From Actinomortierella ambigua (Eukaryota; Mortierellomycota; Mortierellomycetes; Mortierellales; Mortierellaceae), in NCBI GenBank assembly GCA_016098155.1, contig JAAAJB010000212.1:1-53338 (forward strand): 53,338 bases of DNA. Direction: 5' to 3'. A program made the translations under genes and the position numbers. Below, piece by piece: positions 8,768 to 21,500 of this stretch (position 1 is its first letter; every line of letters begins with the position of its first letter). Under the pieces are notes generated by a model. It searched no databases and had not been told where the DNA came from. It worked only from the letters and a program-made list of their open reading frames with translations.

Positions 8768-11700
8768 CTATCCAAAGTGATCTGGGTTCAATGGAGTGGA
8801 TGCGGGCAGGGGATTGGAAATAGAGTTTGCAATGTCCTGGATGAGCTGATTGAGCAGCATGTCTGGCGGAATGTTGGCTGTCTTGGCCTCGGAGGCTGAG
8901 TCTGCCAGCTGGGCAACAAATGGATCCGAGGGAACGAGGGTGCTCGACTCACTCTCCTCCGTTGCCATTCTCTCCAGTCCCAGGTCATCCGCGGGGATAG
9001 ACAAGGTCGGCGGTGAGCCTGAACCCCCTTCGTGGGCTTGGCTGTGCTCAGCGGGACTTTGTTCTTGGTCAGAGACCAGATGATGAGCAGGGTCTTCTGT
9101 GGCTGCAGGCTCGGCCGTATGACTGCCACTATCGATCGCGGCAGGCTCAGACGAAGGCTCTTCAGGAACCATCTCAGGATCCACCAGTGTTTCTAACACT
9201 GGCGAATTTAAAACAGTATGCGGCAGCTGCTGGCATTCCACAGGCTCCTCGGCGGGTTGTAGATCTGGATGCTCACCGTCATGATCCGGCTCTGGTAGCT
9301 CCGTCTGCTCGATCTCCAGCGATCCCTCTGCTGGATACACATTGGGCGGGTCGCCAGGGGTGATGACGGTGTTGGTGGTATTGGTGCCGTTGCTGTTATC
9401 GATGTCGCCACCCCCTTCACCATCGCCGTCACCAGCGTCAGGTTCAGTATGGTCAGTGTTGATCGCATTTGTCAACGGCAACGGTGAAACAGCGGTATCT
9501 TGCACGATCCCAGAGCTAGCCGGTGCAGAGTCTACAACATCACCCAACTTTTGTCCCTCCTGTACCCCTTCCTCCTTTAGTACCTCTTCTTCCTCCTCCT
9601 GTGCCTCCTCCTCCTTCTGCACATCTACATCCTCCTTATGTACACCTTCCTCCTCCTCCTTCCTCTGTACATCTTCCTCCTTCTGTGCAACTTCCTCCTC
9701 CTTATGTACGTCTTCCTCCTCCTTATGTACGTCTTCCTCCTCCTTCTGTACATCTTCTTCCTCCTTCTGCACATCTTCCTCCTCCTTCTGCACCTCGTCC
9801 GCCTCCGTCTTCTTCTTCTGTGCTTCTCCATCCTCCTCATTCAACTCTTCTTCCTTTTGTACTTCCATCTGTTCCTGCTGCTGCTGCTGCTCCTCCTCCT
9901 CTTCTTCCTCCTCTTCCTCCTTCTGCACCTCTTCTTCTTCCTGCTTGTGCACCTCTTCTTCTATCTTCTGTACCTCTCCGTCCTTGTCCACCTTTTCCTC
10001 CTTTTGCACCTGCACCAACCCAAACTCACGTCGCTTCTCTTCAATCCTTTGGCGTTCGAGTTCTAGTTGTCGTGTGAGATCCGCCAGGCCTTGAATAGGC
10101 TCGACTTTCAGTTCTTGCGAAGTACTGGCCAGGCTGGCGACCATAGCAGCATGATCGCGCCCGGATGCCACCCCTGGTGTGGGTGCTGAGGGATCGGATG
10201 AGGGGTCAGTGGCTACTTGGCTCGTGCGTTTTTTGGACAATATGCCGCTAAAGAAGGACCACCTCTTTTTCGTAGTTGCTGTGGGCGGTAGTTCCTTGGG
10301 AAGCTCTTGTGTTTGCGATTGTGATTCTTTTGGTGGTGCCGAAGTTGGTGCTGCTGATGTTGTGGATGATGTTAGTGCTGATTTTGATGATGATGCTGAT
10401 GCTGTAGTTTCTGTAGTTGCTGTAGTGGTTGGTTTTGCTGTTGCTGTTGCTGTTGCTGTCGTTGCTGTTGTTGCTGTTAATTTTGATGGCGGTTGCTCAG
10501 GCTGAAGTGGTTGCTGCTGTTGCTGTCCAGAATGTCGCTGTGAAAGCCCCAATACTTCCATCGCTCTCTGGATCTTCTTTTCAGGCTTGGACAACAATGA
10601 ATTGGTCGATTCGTCCGCAGTATTTCGATTGAGAGGCGCGAGAAAATGAGGCTGGCATGGAAACTCATTCTCCAAAGGTGGACGCGTAAAGTGGCGGGTT
10701 AGACTCTTGATCCAGTGAATATACTCGTTGCGGATGGCCTGGCAATCGTTGTCCCAGTGTGGGTCGTGTCGGGTGCCCTTCCATGACTTGAACCGGAAAT
10801 GAACAGGTTCCAGCTTGATGATCTGGTTGCTCACGGCGGCTGTTGCCTTGCAGGAGCAGATGGGATCTTCTGTCCCGTGAAAGATAATCGCTGGTAGGTT
10901 AACCGGATAGTGCTTCCACCGGCTCACCAGCAGCTTCTGTCCTTGGTAAATCATGTCTGCCACTAAGACAGGAATGCACATATACCAAAAGAGATGGAGA
11001 AGCTATGAGTGGGCTTTGTTGTTGATGAAGATGACAATGAAGCAAAAAAAAATGTTCATTTGTTTTCGCCTCTTACAGCATTGAAGAGAAACAGACTCGA
11101 GGATTAAACCGTCGTTACTATGGCGGCGCTGTTCTTCCCTGTCCCTTGTGAGCTCCTCGGGCATGACAATGAAGGAACATCTCATATTTGGGTACCACCG
11201 TGATAGTTGGTTGTACGTCCCAGGGAATTTTGTGCCTGCACCATTGGTCGATGGCTTGATATATGGAGACGAGACGATGATCCCTGCTAGAGCACCCCGT
11301 TGATGACCCTGGCCACAAGCATAGTTCAGCACTAGTGCGCCTCCCTAAGAGAGTCAGTATGGAGCAGGACTGTCGGTTATCTCTTCATTTTGGATGCACG
11401 GAAGGAAACGTGGGACTATCATCACAGATGTTTGAAATGTCTGGAAACTGAACCTACCATGCCATGACCCATTAAAAATATGGGCCGTGAAGGGTGTGAT
11501 GAGACTGCGCGAGCAATCGCATGGTCAATCTCGGTCAACAGCACTTTGTACCTGTGGGTGAATTGACCGATGTGTTAGAGAACGAACCCTTCTGTGTGCG
11601 CAAAATCTTTTTGTTTGTTTGTTTTATCTTTGCTTCTTACCCGCCTGTGATGCCCATGTTTTTAGCGCGTCCACCCGTCTCACCGAAGCCAGGCATATCA

Positions 11701-12201
11701 AACGCTTGAATCTCGATCCCTGTTGCTGCAAAGTAGATGAAGAACGGATGGTACCTTTCGCAATGCTCCATAATATCATGCACAAAGCTAAAGGGGGGGA
11801 GGGGACACAACCGTTGAAGGGGGGGGAGGAAGGACAGGACTCTATCAACAACAATGGAAACGACAAACTTTGGAACAGTAAAAGAAGAGAGAAAGGAAGA
11901 CTTACACAATAACCGATTGGACATTGGTACCAACAGGCTGCCATGTCTTTGTAAAGATGTGCAAATTTTCGTCATTGATGCTCTTGACCCAGCCATTTCG
12001 AACACGGCAAGACTTTTCCATCTCTGCCCGTCGAGTCGCGGGCGTCTTGGCCGCCAGCACTGATGGCGTCCCGCTTTCCTGAGAGGTCACTGTACATATG
12101 GAGGCGGATGACGACGACGGTGGAGCATTAGGTGAGGAAGATGGTGGTGGTGGTGTAAACTTTGAGATGACTTGAACGCCACGTGGTTGTACAAAAGGCA
12201 T
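8768..12201 (-). CDS. Monoglyceride-lipase-like alpha/beta-hydrolase, serine lost, with long charged tail
   Basis: Exons (minus) 12201-11906, 11787-11641, 11551-11458, 11344-11077 and 10962-8768; total 3000 nt, 999 residues. Residues 1 to about 345 follow the monoacylglycerol lipase/lysophospholipase pattern: VFVHDIMEHCERY, AFDMPGFGETGG, a nucleophile elbow, FHGTEDPICS with Asp301, and GTRHDPHWD with His334. The elbow reads G-H-G-M-G-G, so the catalytic serine is replaced by Gly178, and the oxyanion HG motif is also altered (HD). This predicts a catalytically dead fold. From about 400 onward the protein is low complexity: Thr/Ala/Gln-rich, then a long Glu/Lys/Gln coiled-coil-like block of VQKEEED heptads, then an acidic Ser/Pro/Glu-rich tail. 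There is no signal peptide or membrane segment. It is convergent with PDI and divergent from the EHD gene. The fold call is firm; the scaffold role is inference. Confidence 0.8.
9595..9800 (-). repeat. Coding repeat: VQKEEED heptads
   Basis: Within exon 5 of the hydrolase-like gene, 21-24-bp units (plus strand TCCTCCTCCTTMTGTACATC) repeat about nine times. They encode VQKEEED or VHKEEED heptads. Units are nearly identical at the DNA level in the centre, which suggests recent expansion. Confidence 0.75.
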
Positions 12202-13026
12202 GACCGTTGTGGGAGAAGAAGTGTATCACAAATGAAGAGCAGTGTTCGGTTGGATGTGACAGCAGGGCAAGATAGGCGACGTTTGAACGTATGATAGGTA
12301 TAATGAGGTGGACAAAACGGGGTGTGGGCGCCTGGCGGCTGAAGGAGGGTTGAAGGGGGACAGAGGTGTCTGGGTGGTAGTAATCGAGGATCCAGTTTTT
12401 GGGTAAAGAGATATCATATGCAATAACAAAGAAAAGAAAAGGCACTTGAATGAGGCGTTGGAGATCAGGCTGCCGTGTCCAGAAAGGAGAGGACAGATAG
12501 AAACACTGACGCACGCACAGAAAGAAAACAAGAAGGAAAGAAATGGCCAGAAAAAAAATGACCCGCGCCCTCCATCTTGAACATGAATTTGGCTACTGGT
12601 GGTGGTGGTCAGTTTGGGTGCATAGTTGACAAGCTAGGGTGGATCAGAAGAAACGCTGTGTCAACGTCGCCTCCCCCCCACCACCCTCCCTCTTCTTCTG
12701 CTCGTTGTAGCTGTGTGTCGACGATTGTTGGTGCATTCTGCGACGGAGGTAGTAAAGGAGAGAGAAAATCCAGGCACAACGTGACACCGGTGCGCCTCCA
12801 CCGACATTCTCTGTGGATCTTGACTCCACTCTCTTGCGAGCTTTTGTTACCCTTTCACCTCTTTCTTACCCTCGTGGTTCCCTGATCCTCTATTGACCAG
12901 CTTTTTGCATACCCTCATACCCCCCTCCTCGTCCTCCTCTCTTCCCCCCCCCTCCAACCCTCTAATCCAGTCTTCCACACCTATAAGGTCCATTCAAACC
13001 CTATACTTCATTTTACCCAGACCTCG
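12202..13026. promoter_or_regulatory. Bidirectional promoter region between hydrolase-like and EHD genes
   Basis: An 825-bp interval between two divergent start codons. The EHD side is strongly C/T-rich, with TATAAG at 12982-12987, 40 bp before the ATG. No further gene is visible. Both genes must start transcription here unless one has a distant 5' exon. Confidence 0.45.
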
Positions 13027-15150
13027 ATGAAGAAAAAGGCTCCAACCATGCGTCCCATCTCAGCACTGTTGACAGGCACGGTGACGGCTGCAAGTGGCCC
13101 CATGGACGACTACGCCCACCAACACGGATACCCGCCATACCCACATCCCCACTATGACCACCGGCAAGGAGGACCGCGCTCACCAGTGTCACCTGTGCCG
13201 CAGTCCAGGACCATGATCGGCGGCGGAGGATCCTTTGCCAATTTGATCCACGACGACTATCGACCAGTCATGGACTCGCTCAAAGACATCTACAGAAGAA
13301 AGATCCGGCCATTAGAGACGACATACAACTTTGAAGAGTTTCACTCAGCCCCACTCACCGACAGCGATATTGAGGCAAAGCCGATTGTTCTCTTGATCGG
13401 ACAATACAGTACTGTAGGTCTACAGTCTTATTGGAATGAGCAAGCATTGCCTGCATGCTTTCCTCGCTTGAGATATTAACTGCTCTGTAAAAAAAAAATT
13501 ATCTCATCCAAATGCGGTGTACAGGGCAAAACAACATTCATTAAGCACCTCATAGAAGGTGACTATCCCGGATCGCATGTGGGCGTCGAGCCAACAGTAA
13601 GTGAGGACTTTTTTTTTATATCTTTTACCACACTGGTGGGCCTTTACTGTTTTGTGGTAACCTCCAACCCTCCTTCCCCAAAACAAATTACCCTTTCCTC
13701 TGTTTAGACGGATCGATTTGTGGCAGTGATGAGTGGTATTGAATCGCGCGTGATTCCCGGCAACGCAGCAGCGATGACGGCCGACCTGCCCTTTCGCGGG
13801 CTGAACAAGTTTGGGCAAGCTTTCTTGACCCGGTTCCAAGTCTCGCAATGCCCGTCGCCGATCCTCGAAAACATGACGCTGATTGACACACCGGGTATCT
13901 TGGCCGGCAACAAGCAGCGGATCGAGCGTGGTTACGACTTTACAAAAACAATCGAATGGTTTGCCGAGCGTGCAGACCTCATCTTGCTCTTCTTTGACTC
14001 GTACAAGCTCGACATCTCTGACGAATTTAAGAGCTCTATTTATGCCCTCAAAGGTCAGGAGGAGAAGGTCCGCGTGATCTTGAATAAGAGCGACATGGTC
14101 AGTCAGCAGCAGCTCATGCGTGTCTATGGCGCCTTGATGTGGTCGCTCGGCAAGGTCATCCAAACACCTGAGGTAACGATAGAGAGCGAGATACAAACAC
14201 ATGAGGCAACGACTAAAGTGATGACACACACAGGAAAGCAAAACACTTATGTTACCTCTGAGGATTTCCCTCTCTTTCCTTTTGACTCCTTAAAAAATTC
14301 TATTCAGGTCATGCGCGTGTACTTGAGCTCCTTCTGGATCAAGAAACCCGTGAACGCCTTTGAGGACTGTCGCACGCTGCTGGATGCCGAACAGGCAGAC
14401 CTAGTCCGAGACCTAAAAGAGCTGCCGCGGAACGCAGCGATCCGCAAAGTGAACGAGATTGTGAAACGGGCACGGCAAGCCAAAGTGCACGCGTACATCA
14501 TCGGACACCTGAAAAAGGAGATGCCGGCCGTCTTTGGCAAGCATTCACGGCAACAAGAGCTGATCCGGGATCTCGACAAGGAGTTCAACAAGCTCCAACA
14601 ATGCCATGGGATCCCCGAGGGCGATTTCCCCAACGTGGACAAGTTTCGTCAATCGTTACGCGCCTACAAATTCGAAAACTTTTCAAAGGTGAAGGAACCT
14701 ATCCTCCTCGCTGTTGATGAGGCCCTCGGCGTCGACCTGCCCAAAATCATGCGCCGGTTCCCACAAGGAAACACCCTGGAGAGCGACCCCTTGCAGACCA
14801 ACCCGTTTTCGGGAATCGTTTCCCCCACGGTCTGGACTGCCGGTAGCGAGATCCCGCCCTCGTACTTTCATTTTTCGTCGGTGGATCGGGCGAGTGCCGC
14901 GCCGATCTTTCAGTCGCTGTATCCGATCAATGACAAGATTAGCGGTGCAGCGGCAAGACCGTATCTGATGAGCACGGGCATTGCCGTCGAGGTGCTGGCC
15001 AAGATCTGGTCCTTGGCCGATTGGGACAGTGATGGTCAGATGACTCTGGATGAGTTCTCGGTCGCTCTCCACCTAGTACGCGCAGTTGAGAATGGCGGCG
15101 AGGAGGTTTTGCCGGAGACGTTGCCTCGAACGATGATTCCTTGTTATTAG
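13027..15150 (+). CDS. EHD-family dynamin-like ATPase (RME-1/EHD)
   Basis: Exons 13027-13413, 13525-13596, 13708-14172 and 14308-15150; 588 residues. After a fungal-specific His/Pro/Tyr-rich leader of about 65 residues comes the EHD N-terminal helix and the G domain. The G domain has P-loop GQYSTGKTTF (125-134), switch segment PTTDRF, DTPG (213-216) and NKSD (279-282). A helical membrane-binding region follows, then an NPF motif at 473 and a C-terminal EH domain whose EF-hand loop DWDSDGQMTLDEF (546-558) has Asp/Ser/Asp/Gln ligands. EHD proteins bind ATP, oligomerise on tubular endosomal membranes and help recycle receptors. The NPF motif docks on EH domains in cis or trans in known relatives. 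Intron 1 splits the P-loop between Thr129 and Gly130. The usual length is about 535 residues; the excess is the N-terminal extension. Confidence 0.93.
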
Positions 15151-15597
15151 CTCCTCCTCCCTCCCCTTCCCTTTGTTTTATGAGGAAAAAGAGTTTTTTT
15201 TTTTTTTTTTTTTTTCGTCAGAGGGAATACAAACCACAACATGCCCATTGTGTTTCTCTCTCGCTTCTACCTCTGTAGGCACACATTCTCTCCCAGTTTA
15301 ATATTTTCTTGGCATCATTTTACATGCATATTCAGGTCGCACTTGTCATACCTCCGGTTGTTGAGCCATTTTCTTCATATCTGGGCGTCCAACACCTCTT
15401 TTTCATTTGAACGGAGATTAAATGGTAACAGAGGAGACACAAACATCTCGAGTGCATAGGTAGTTTAGTACCTCCCTTTTGTCATGGGCAACACACGTAA
15501 AACAAACAAAATACAATAGTAAAAACACATGTATGCTAAGGTTTGGTGATGCATGCTAAATTGACTATGGCTTAATTTAATTGCCCTAATTTTTAGT
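15151..15597. other. Convergent 3' intergenic region
   Basis: Between the stop codons of the EHD gene (plus) and the Zn2Cys6 factor (minus). It contains a 23-base T run at about 15193-15215. No gene seen. Confidence 0.6.
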
Positions 15598-18500
15598 TTA
15601 CAAGTCCAGATCGAAATCCAAATCTTCCAAATCCATGCCAAGCATGAGATACTCGTCAATCGAAAAATCTGTAGGGAACAACTGCTGCATCATCCGCTGG
15701 CCCGGTTGCTCTTCTTCTCTAGTGCCATGCACTGGGCACACACCCGATAAACAGTCTTGGCAGCTCTCGCTCGCCCCCTCTTCGCCGCCGCCGCCGCCGC
15801 CGCCGCCCGCCGTCAACACCGAAGGCCGTTGATAGTTGTTTCCTCGATCAACTAACGAGTCTGCTACTCCCACGCCCAAGGTGGTTCCATGAGCATTGGC
15901 TTCAACCAGCTGAGGCAGTTGCCCTTGTCCCTGCTGCTGGTGCTGGCGCTGGTGGTACTGGTGCTGTTGCTGGAGTGTTGAAACACACGACACCTTGTCA
16001 CTCATCGTCGAACGCCCTCGATAGTACTGCTCAAGTTTCGTGGACCACATCCTGCGGACGCGCCGGCGTAGGTCTTCAATCTCCTCCATATAATCATCAC
16101 TCTCTTCACCTTCCCCCTCTGCGCTATTTTTTTCTTCTTGTCCCTCCTCCTCCTCGACTTGCTCGTCCTCGTCCTCCTCCTCCTCTTCATCCTCTATGTC
16201 AGTCTCATCCTCATATAGTCCGCCACATGGTCTTTCCCTCGGTGCCATGTGATCAACGTGTGGACCTGTGGGGCTTTGGGGGATTCGTCCAGGGGTCGTT
16301 TTGGTGGATACAGCTGGCGCGCGGATAGGTGTGGCCGTCGTAGCGGCGGCTACTCTGGTGGGAGTTGTAGGTACTGATGATGGTGATGTAGGTGTCGTCG
16401 TGAAGGTCTTGGAATCTGCGACGACCTGATCGCTGCTGTTAGGTGGTGATGGTGGTATGGGCTGTTCGAGCGGGTGACGAACAGCCCTGAGCTTACGCGA
16501 CAGCTCGGACCCCAAACGGAATCCGGACGTTGCCTCGTGATGCAGGATCTCGAACCTGACGTGGTCATCGAATGTCCCCACTGGTGCCGATGCCGGTTGC
16601 GATTGCGCCACTGTAGTGGTACGATGTGCTCCTCGATTCAAGCCTCCAAGCTTTGAGTTGACGAGATGGACACGCAAGGCAATGATGATGGAGTTTTCGA
16701 TATGAGTGTCGTGGCTGCACCACTGTGGGTATCGCGTCAGCAACTTGTCGATATGATCAAGAAGCGTGTTGGCCAGCTCGGTGCTCAACTCGTGTGCTGT
16801 AGTGAAAAACAAGCTGGACCGTGGCTTTTGTACATGATCCTGTTGCTGCCCATGAGGAGGAGGAATAGGATTAGACAAACTTGCTGCCGGGCTCGCCCCT
16901 CCTGACGCTGCATCGATCGTCGTCGAGAGCTGTGGAGATTCGCTACCAGAGGAGGGAGAGGGCGAGTTCACTACTATGATGGGTAGAGGGGCACTGTTGG
17001 TGTTATCCGACGTATTAGACGCCTGGATACCCCCACTGAGATATTGATTAGCCTCTGTCGACGCGGATGAAGAGAAAGTGGAAGAGGAGCTTCCCCCCGG
17101 GGGAGAAACCACGAAGGGAGTGAGCGGTGGTGTCGTCTTGAGAGAATGCTTGGCACGCTTCGTCGAGTGCCAGGAGGATGGGATCGGAAGGTAAGATGAC
17201 TGTAAAATCAACATAATTGTGTAATAGTAGAGTAGCATTTGGCCTAAACGTGATGATAGAAGCGAAGGATATTCTTGGTGATTAGAACAAAATCGCCATG
17301 AACTTATATGGTGGTCAAGAGAGAGAGAGAGAAAGAGAGAGAGAGAGGTGGAACTTACCCATCTTGCCATTGACCTCATGATTGACATCGGGGTGGTTAT
17401 GGTCCTCGCGGAAGCGAAGATGCTCCGGTAGATCACGCTCCCACTGACGAAGGTCGACTTGGATGGACTGGAGCTCATCATCACTCGCCCACGCGCTTTG
17501 CGACCAACGGGGATCCGTTGTCCACCTGATCTCGACCGGGACGGATGACGAGCAAGACGATGGCGACCGCGTTGACGCTCTAGAGTCCGGTAAAGAACGG
17601 CATGGCTGTGGACAAGCCTCCATGAATCTTTTCGTTGTCGTTGTGGATGCTCCTGCCACTGCTGCTGCTGTTGTTGTTGTTTCTGTTGCTACTATATCAC
17701 CTGCTGCGTCACCAGTTGCTGCTGCGTCACCAGTTGCTACTGCGTCACCAGTTGCTACTGCGTCACCAGTTGCAGCAACCCCACTGGCATCCTTTTCTGG
17801 GCGGCGACAGCGCCTTGCGCGCTGTCCTTCCACATAGCGCGAGACACGTCGACCAAGCATCCAAACGCGAATCTCGAGTCCAAAGAGCACCCTAGCAAAC
17901 GTGCCCCCGTCGGTGGGGTCGACATCGTCCTCGATCCACTGCATCATGCGGGTCATATGACGGTCATAGGCCACAAGATCCAAGGCTGGGTGACGCATCG
18001 CTGCTGCCTGGTGGCGGTCCATGGGCCATTTAAAGGGATCCATGCTCTGGAGGACGAGCATCTCGTGCAGGGTCGAGATTGGAGGTGGTTCGATGATGGC
18101 ACAAGGGAGGCTTTGGTACTGGTCGATCCAGGACATGTCGAACCTCGCGAGCCCAATCCGAAGGTCTATGGCGCCAGGGATGTGGTAGTCATCGTTGTTG
18201 TTGTTGTCGTTGTTGTTGTTGTCGTTAGTGGCCTCTGGCCATGGGGATTGCTCGTCGTCATTAAGAATCTGCGATAGTGGTCGTTTGCCCTTCCTGGGGT
18301 GGTCATCAGTCTTTTGAGAAACCTTGGGATCGAGCATACTCAGACCATCGAGGCTCGGCAACGGTGGCAGAGTAGCGTATGGATCGACGTCAGGGCACCA
18401 ACCATAGTACAGCGTATGCTTGGAGTCGTGAACATACAAAGTCCAGAACAGCCAGAGGCGCGTTTGGTAGACGGCCTCGGGCAAGGAAGTGGCACCATCT

Positions 18501-21500
18501 TGTCGTTCGAGCTGGAGCATCTGGATCAGTTCCCGGGGGTTGGACTCCTTGACATTAACAGCACGATCGGTGCTGGAGTGCCTGCCGTTGTTGTTGGTCG
18601 TGCCAGCTTTGGGTGGATTGTTGGAGCAGAGAGCAGGCAGTTGAAATTGCTGCTGCTCTGAGACGTGGCGGACTTTTGAACCAACACATTCGAGGATATC
18701 GCTAGTCAAGGACTGGCCGATTAGGCCACCTTGAATCCGCAGTGTCCCCCAAGGAATACCTCGTTTTTCAAGTGCTGGATTGCCACCAAAAAAAAANNNN
18801 NNNNNNNNNNNNNNNNNNNNNNNNNNNNNNNNNNNNNNNNNNNNNNNNNNNNNNNNNNNNNNNNTAGTTAGAAACAAATCTGCATATAAAAATGAATGCA
18901 TGCGGGTGATCGGATTGGAATCAATTATCAAGTAGCTTACTCAGCGCGGCGTTGCAATGATTGAAAGCGCGTTGAAGATCACCCTCACGTCCTCGATGCT
19001 TGTAGGCTCCCGCCAGGAGAATATGAAACATATAAAGGCTTTGGTAGCTATGGTTATGGCCCAGCAAATGCATCATCACCACGGACTTGCGGAATATCGG
19101 AGCGTAGTGGTGTGCATACTAAGAAGAAAAATAATGTTGAGGGATGAATGATGAATGCGTGGCTTTGTTTCCCTCCAAATGATGATTTCAAGGTCATATG
19201 AGGAAATATTAGAAATTTTTTCCATACCTGGAAGAACCCGTCTATCAGTTCTTCTGCATCCGGTGGGAGTGTGGTGACCTCTGTCGGCAATGCTGAAGCA
19301 GCCTCCTGTACCGAGGATATCGTAAGAGGGGGTACGAGAGGAGAGGAAACATGCGAGGCCCCCGGATTTAAGCGATCGATTGTGGGACCCGGTCCACTAA
19401 TCATCTCGTACCCCCCGCCAGGAAGGCGACCACCGACAAATTCATCTGCACCTTGTTGGGACGATGGCGGAACGTACAGGCCCCACAAATGCGGGGATTG
19501 CTGAACTTTATCAAGATTTTCAGTGGAAATAGCAGTGATGGTGTTGGTGGGGGCAAAGGTGGTGGCAGTAATGCCAGATGTAACAGCTGGGATGGATGTG
19601 ACCTGGGTCGATGTGACAGCAAGGGTCAATGGAGTTGAGGATGGTGGTTCAGTGGGGTATTGTGAAGCTAGACTAAGGGTATTCAAGTGCTGCGCCACAG
19701 CGGATGTCTGGCTCGATGAATGTGTCTGCGGAGAGGAAAGCGGGACGGAAGATGCAGGCGCAGAAGATGACAATGATGAGGATGAATGGTGTGTCTGTGA
19801 TAATACACGGAGGGAAGAGATTGTAGAGGGCTGGCCCCACACCATGCCTCGGGTATCTTGGCCTACTTGCCTTGAGGCCAGCAGCTCACCACTGTCGTGC
19901 TCGTGATGAGCTAGAACGTTACGTGCCATATGCTGCATCCTCTGCGCCTGCTCACCCATGCCTGAAAGTGGCGGAGACTCGGTCATTCTTTCGTCAATGT
20001 CCATCCTGCTGTCGAGACCCCATGAATTGCGTGGGGTTTGCTGATGTTGTTGATGCTGCTGTTGATATTGGCTGGCAATGGCAGTGATTCGAGCAGGATG
20101 GCCCTGTCCGGCCATAGACTCTCGCTCCAGAACGTACTCAAACTGAATCATGGGTGCAAGCGAGCCAGCGGTGGTGGAAGGCGCCGAAAGCGATGTTGTA
20201 ACAGAAATGCTATCCGGGCAGTTACTGACCAGGAGAGGAGCAAGCGCAAGACTCAAACCTTGAGCTTCCTGGGTCAGGCCGTGCGCACGTTGTTCCATGC
20301 TACGGATAAAGTTGGCCGATGGTGTCGAAGGCGAAAAGAAGTCGAATGCATGAGAAGAGAGGTCATCCTCGCTAACGACGAATGGTTCCGACAATCCTGA
20401 AATCTGAATCTCGCCATGGCCTCCAGCGAGTCCTGGCAGGGCCATTGCCGCCCCAGGTGTCGGTGTGCGGTTCATAGGCGACGAAGGCGAGGACAAGAAA
20501 TCGCAGGGCGCAGAGGCAGGGGGTGAGCTCATGGTAGAATGGGTAGAGGACTGAGAGACTGGAGACCCAAGGGCTGCTCTCGTTTCTGCTGCGAGGACAG
20601 CCCATCCAACCTGCTGCTGAACATCTGAAGGGTGATGCGACAAAGTTGTATCTGCTGCGCAGGACTGTTGGAGAATATCTTCATCCCGAGGAGCCTGAGT
20701 CGATGCATAGTCCCATCGACCATAGACGCCGCCGTGTGATGCAGAGCGCGAATGCATATGTCGGTCGAGAAGCACTGTCGCGTTCATTGGTCTGGTGCCC
20801 TGTGGTGATTGGAAGGTTGCATTCTCCGAGGAGTAGACATGAGGGCTATTGGAGGCGAGACGGCTGTTTGCATCCGCAGAGGGTTGAGTGATGGGAATGG
20901 CCGAAAACTGGCCTCCAGGCCGTTGCTGATACTGCTGGAAATTAACCAGTCCATGCGAGGCTGTGGAAGTCGGTGGAGAGCTTGCAGAAGAAGGATCCAA
21001 AGCAAAGGCGGCGTGTCTATCGGCATCGGAAGATTCCGATCCATATCCCATGCCATCATATCTGGTCCGTGCTGCAGCTCCCTCTGCTGTCGCTGCGCAA
21101 ATGACCGCTGTCTGATACTGTCTTGCGGATGGAATAGGAGGAAGGTGTCGAAGCCACGATGCGGAGGTGCGATCGCCAAATGCCGTGCCCTGACTGTCGG
21201 AATGAATATCTCGCCCAGAGAAGGCGGCTGCACCACTAGCGATCGGAGACACGGGGGTAGTATTGCTTGCTGAAGAGACCGAGGACGAGGGCGAGGGGTT
21301 GGAAGCCAAGCCTTGGCGAGGGAGGTCGTTCTTGTCGCTGCCAAGAGGGGCATCCCCCCAGAACGCACGCGACATCTCTGCGCCTGTGTATTCGCACTCG
21401 ACCTGGTTGCGCTTGCAGGTGGAGCAAGGCATCTCTTGGTCGCACTTCCTCTGTTGTTTGTTTTAGTATCCAAAATCGAAACGTTGTGTCGAGGGTAGAT

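Noticed and set aside
9342..10094. 250-codon Ser/Cys-rich plus frame
   Set aside because: Antisense of the Glu/Lys heptad tail of the hydrolase-like gene; composition is the mirror of the repeat.
18797..18864. Coding loss in the transcription factor due to the N gap
   Set aside because: Splice sites at 18940 and 18775 place the gap wholly in an intron, supported by the homologous junction in the paralogue.
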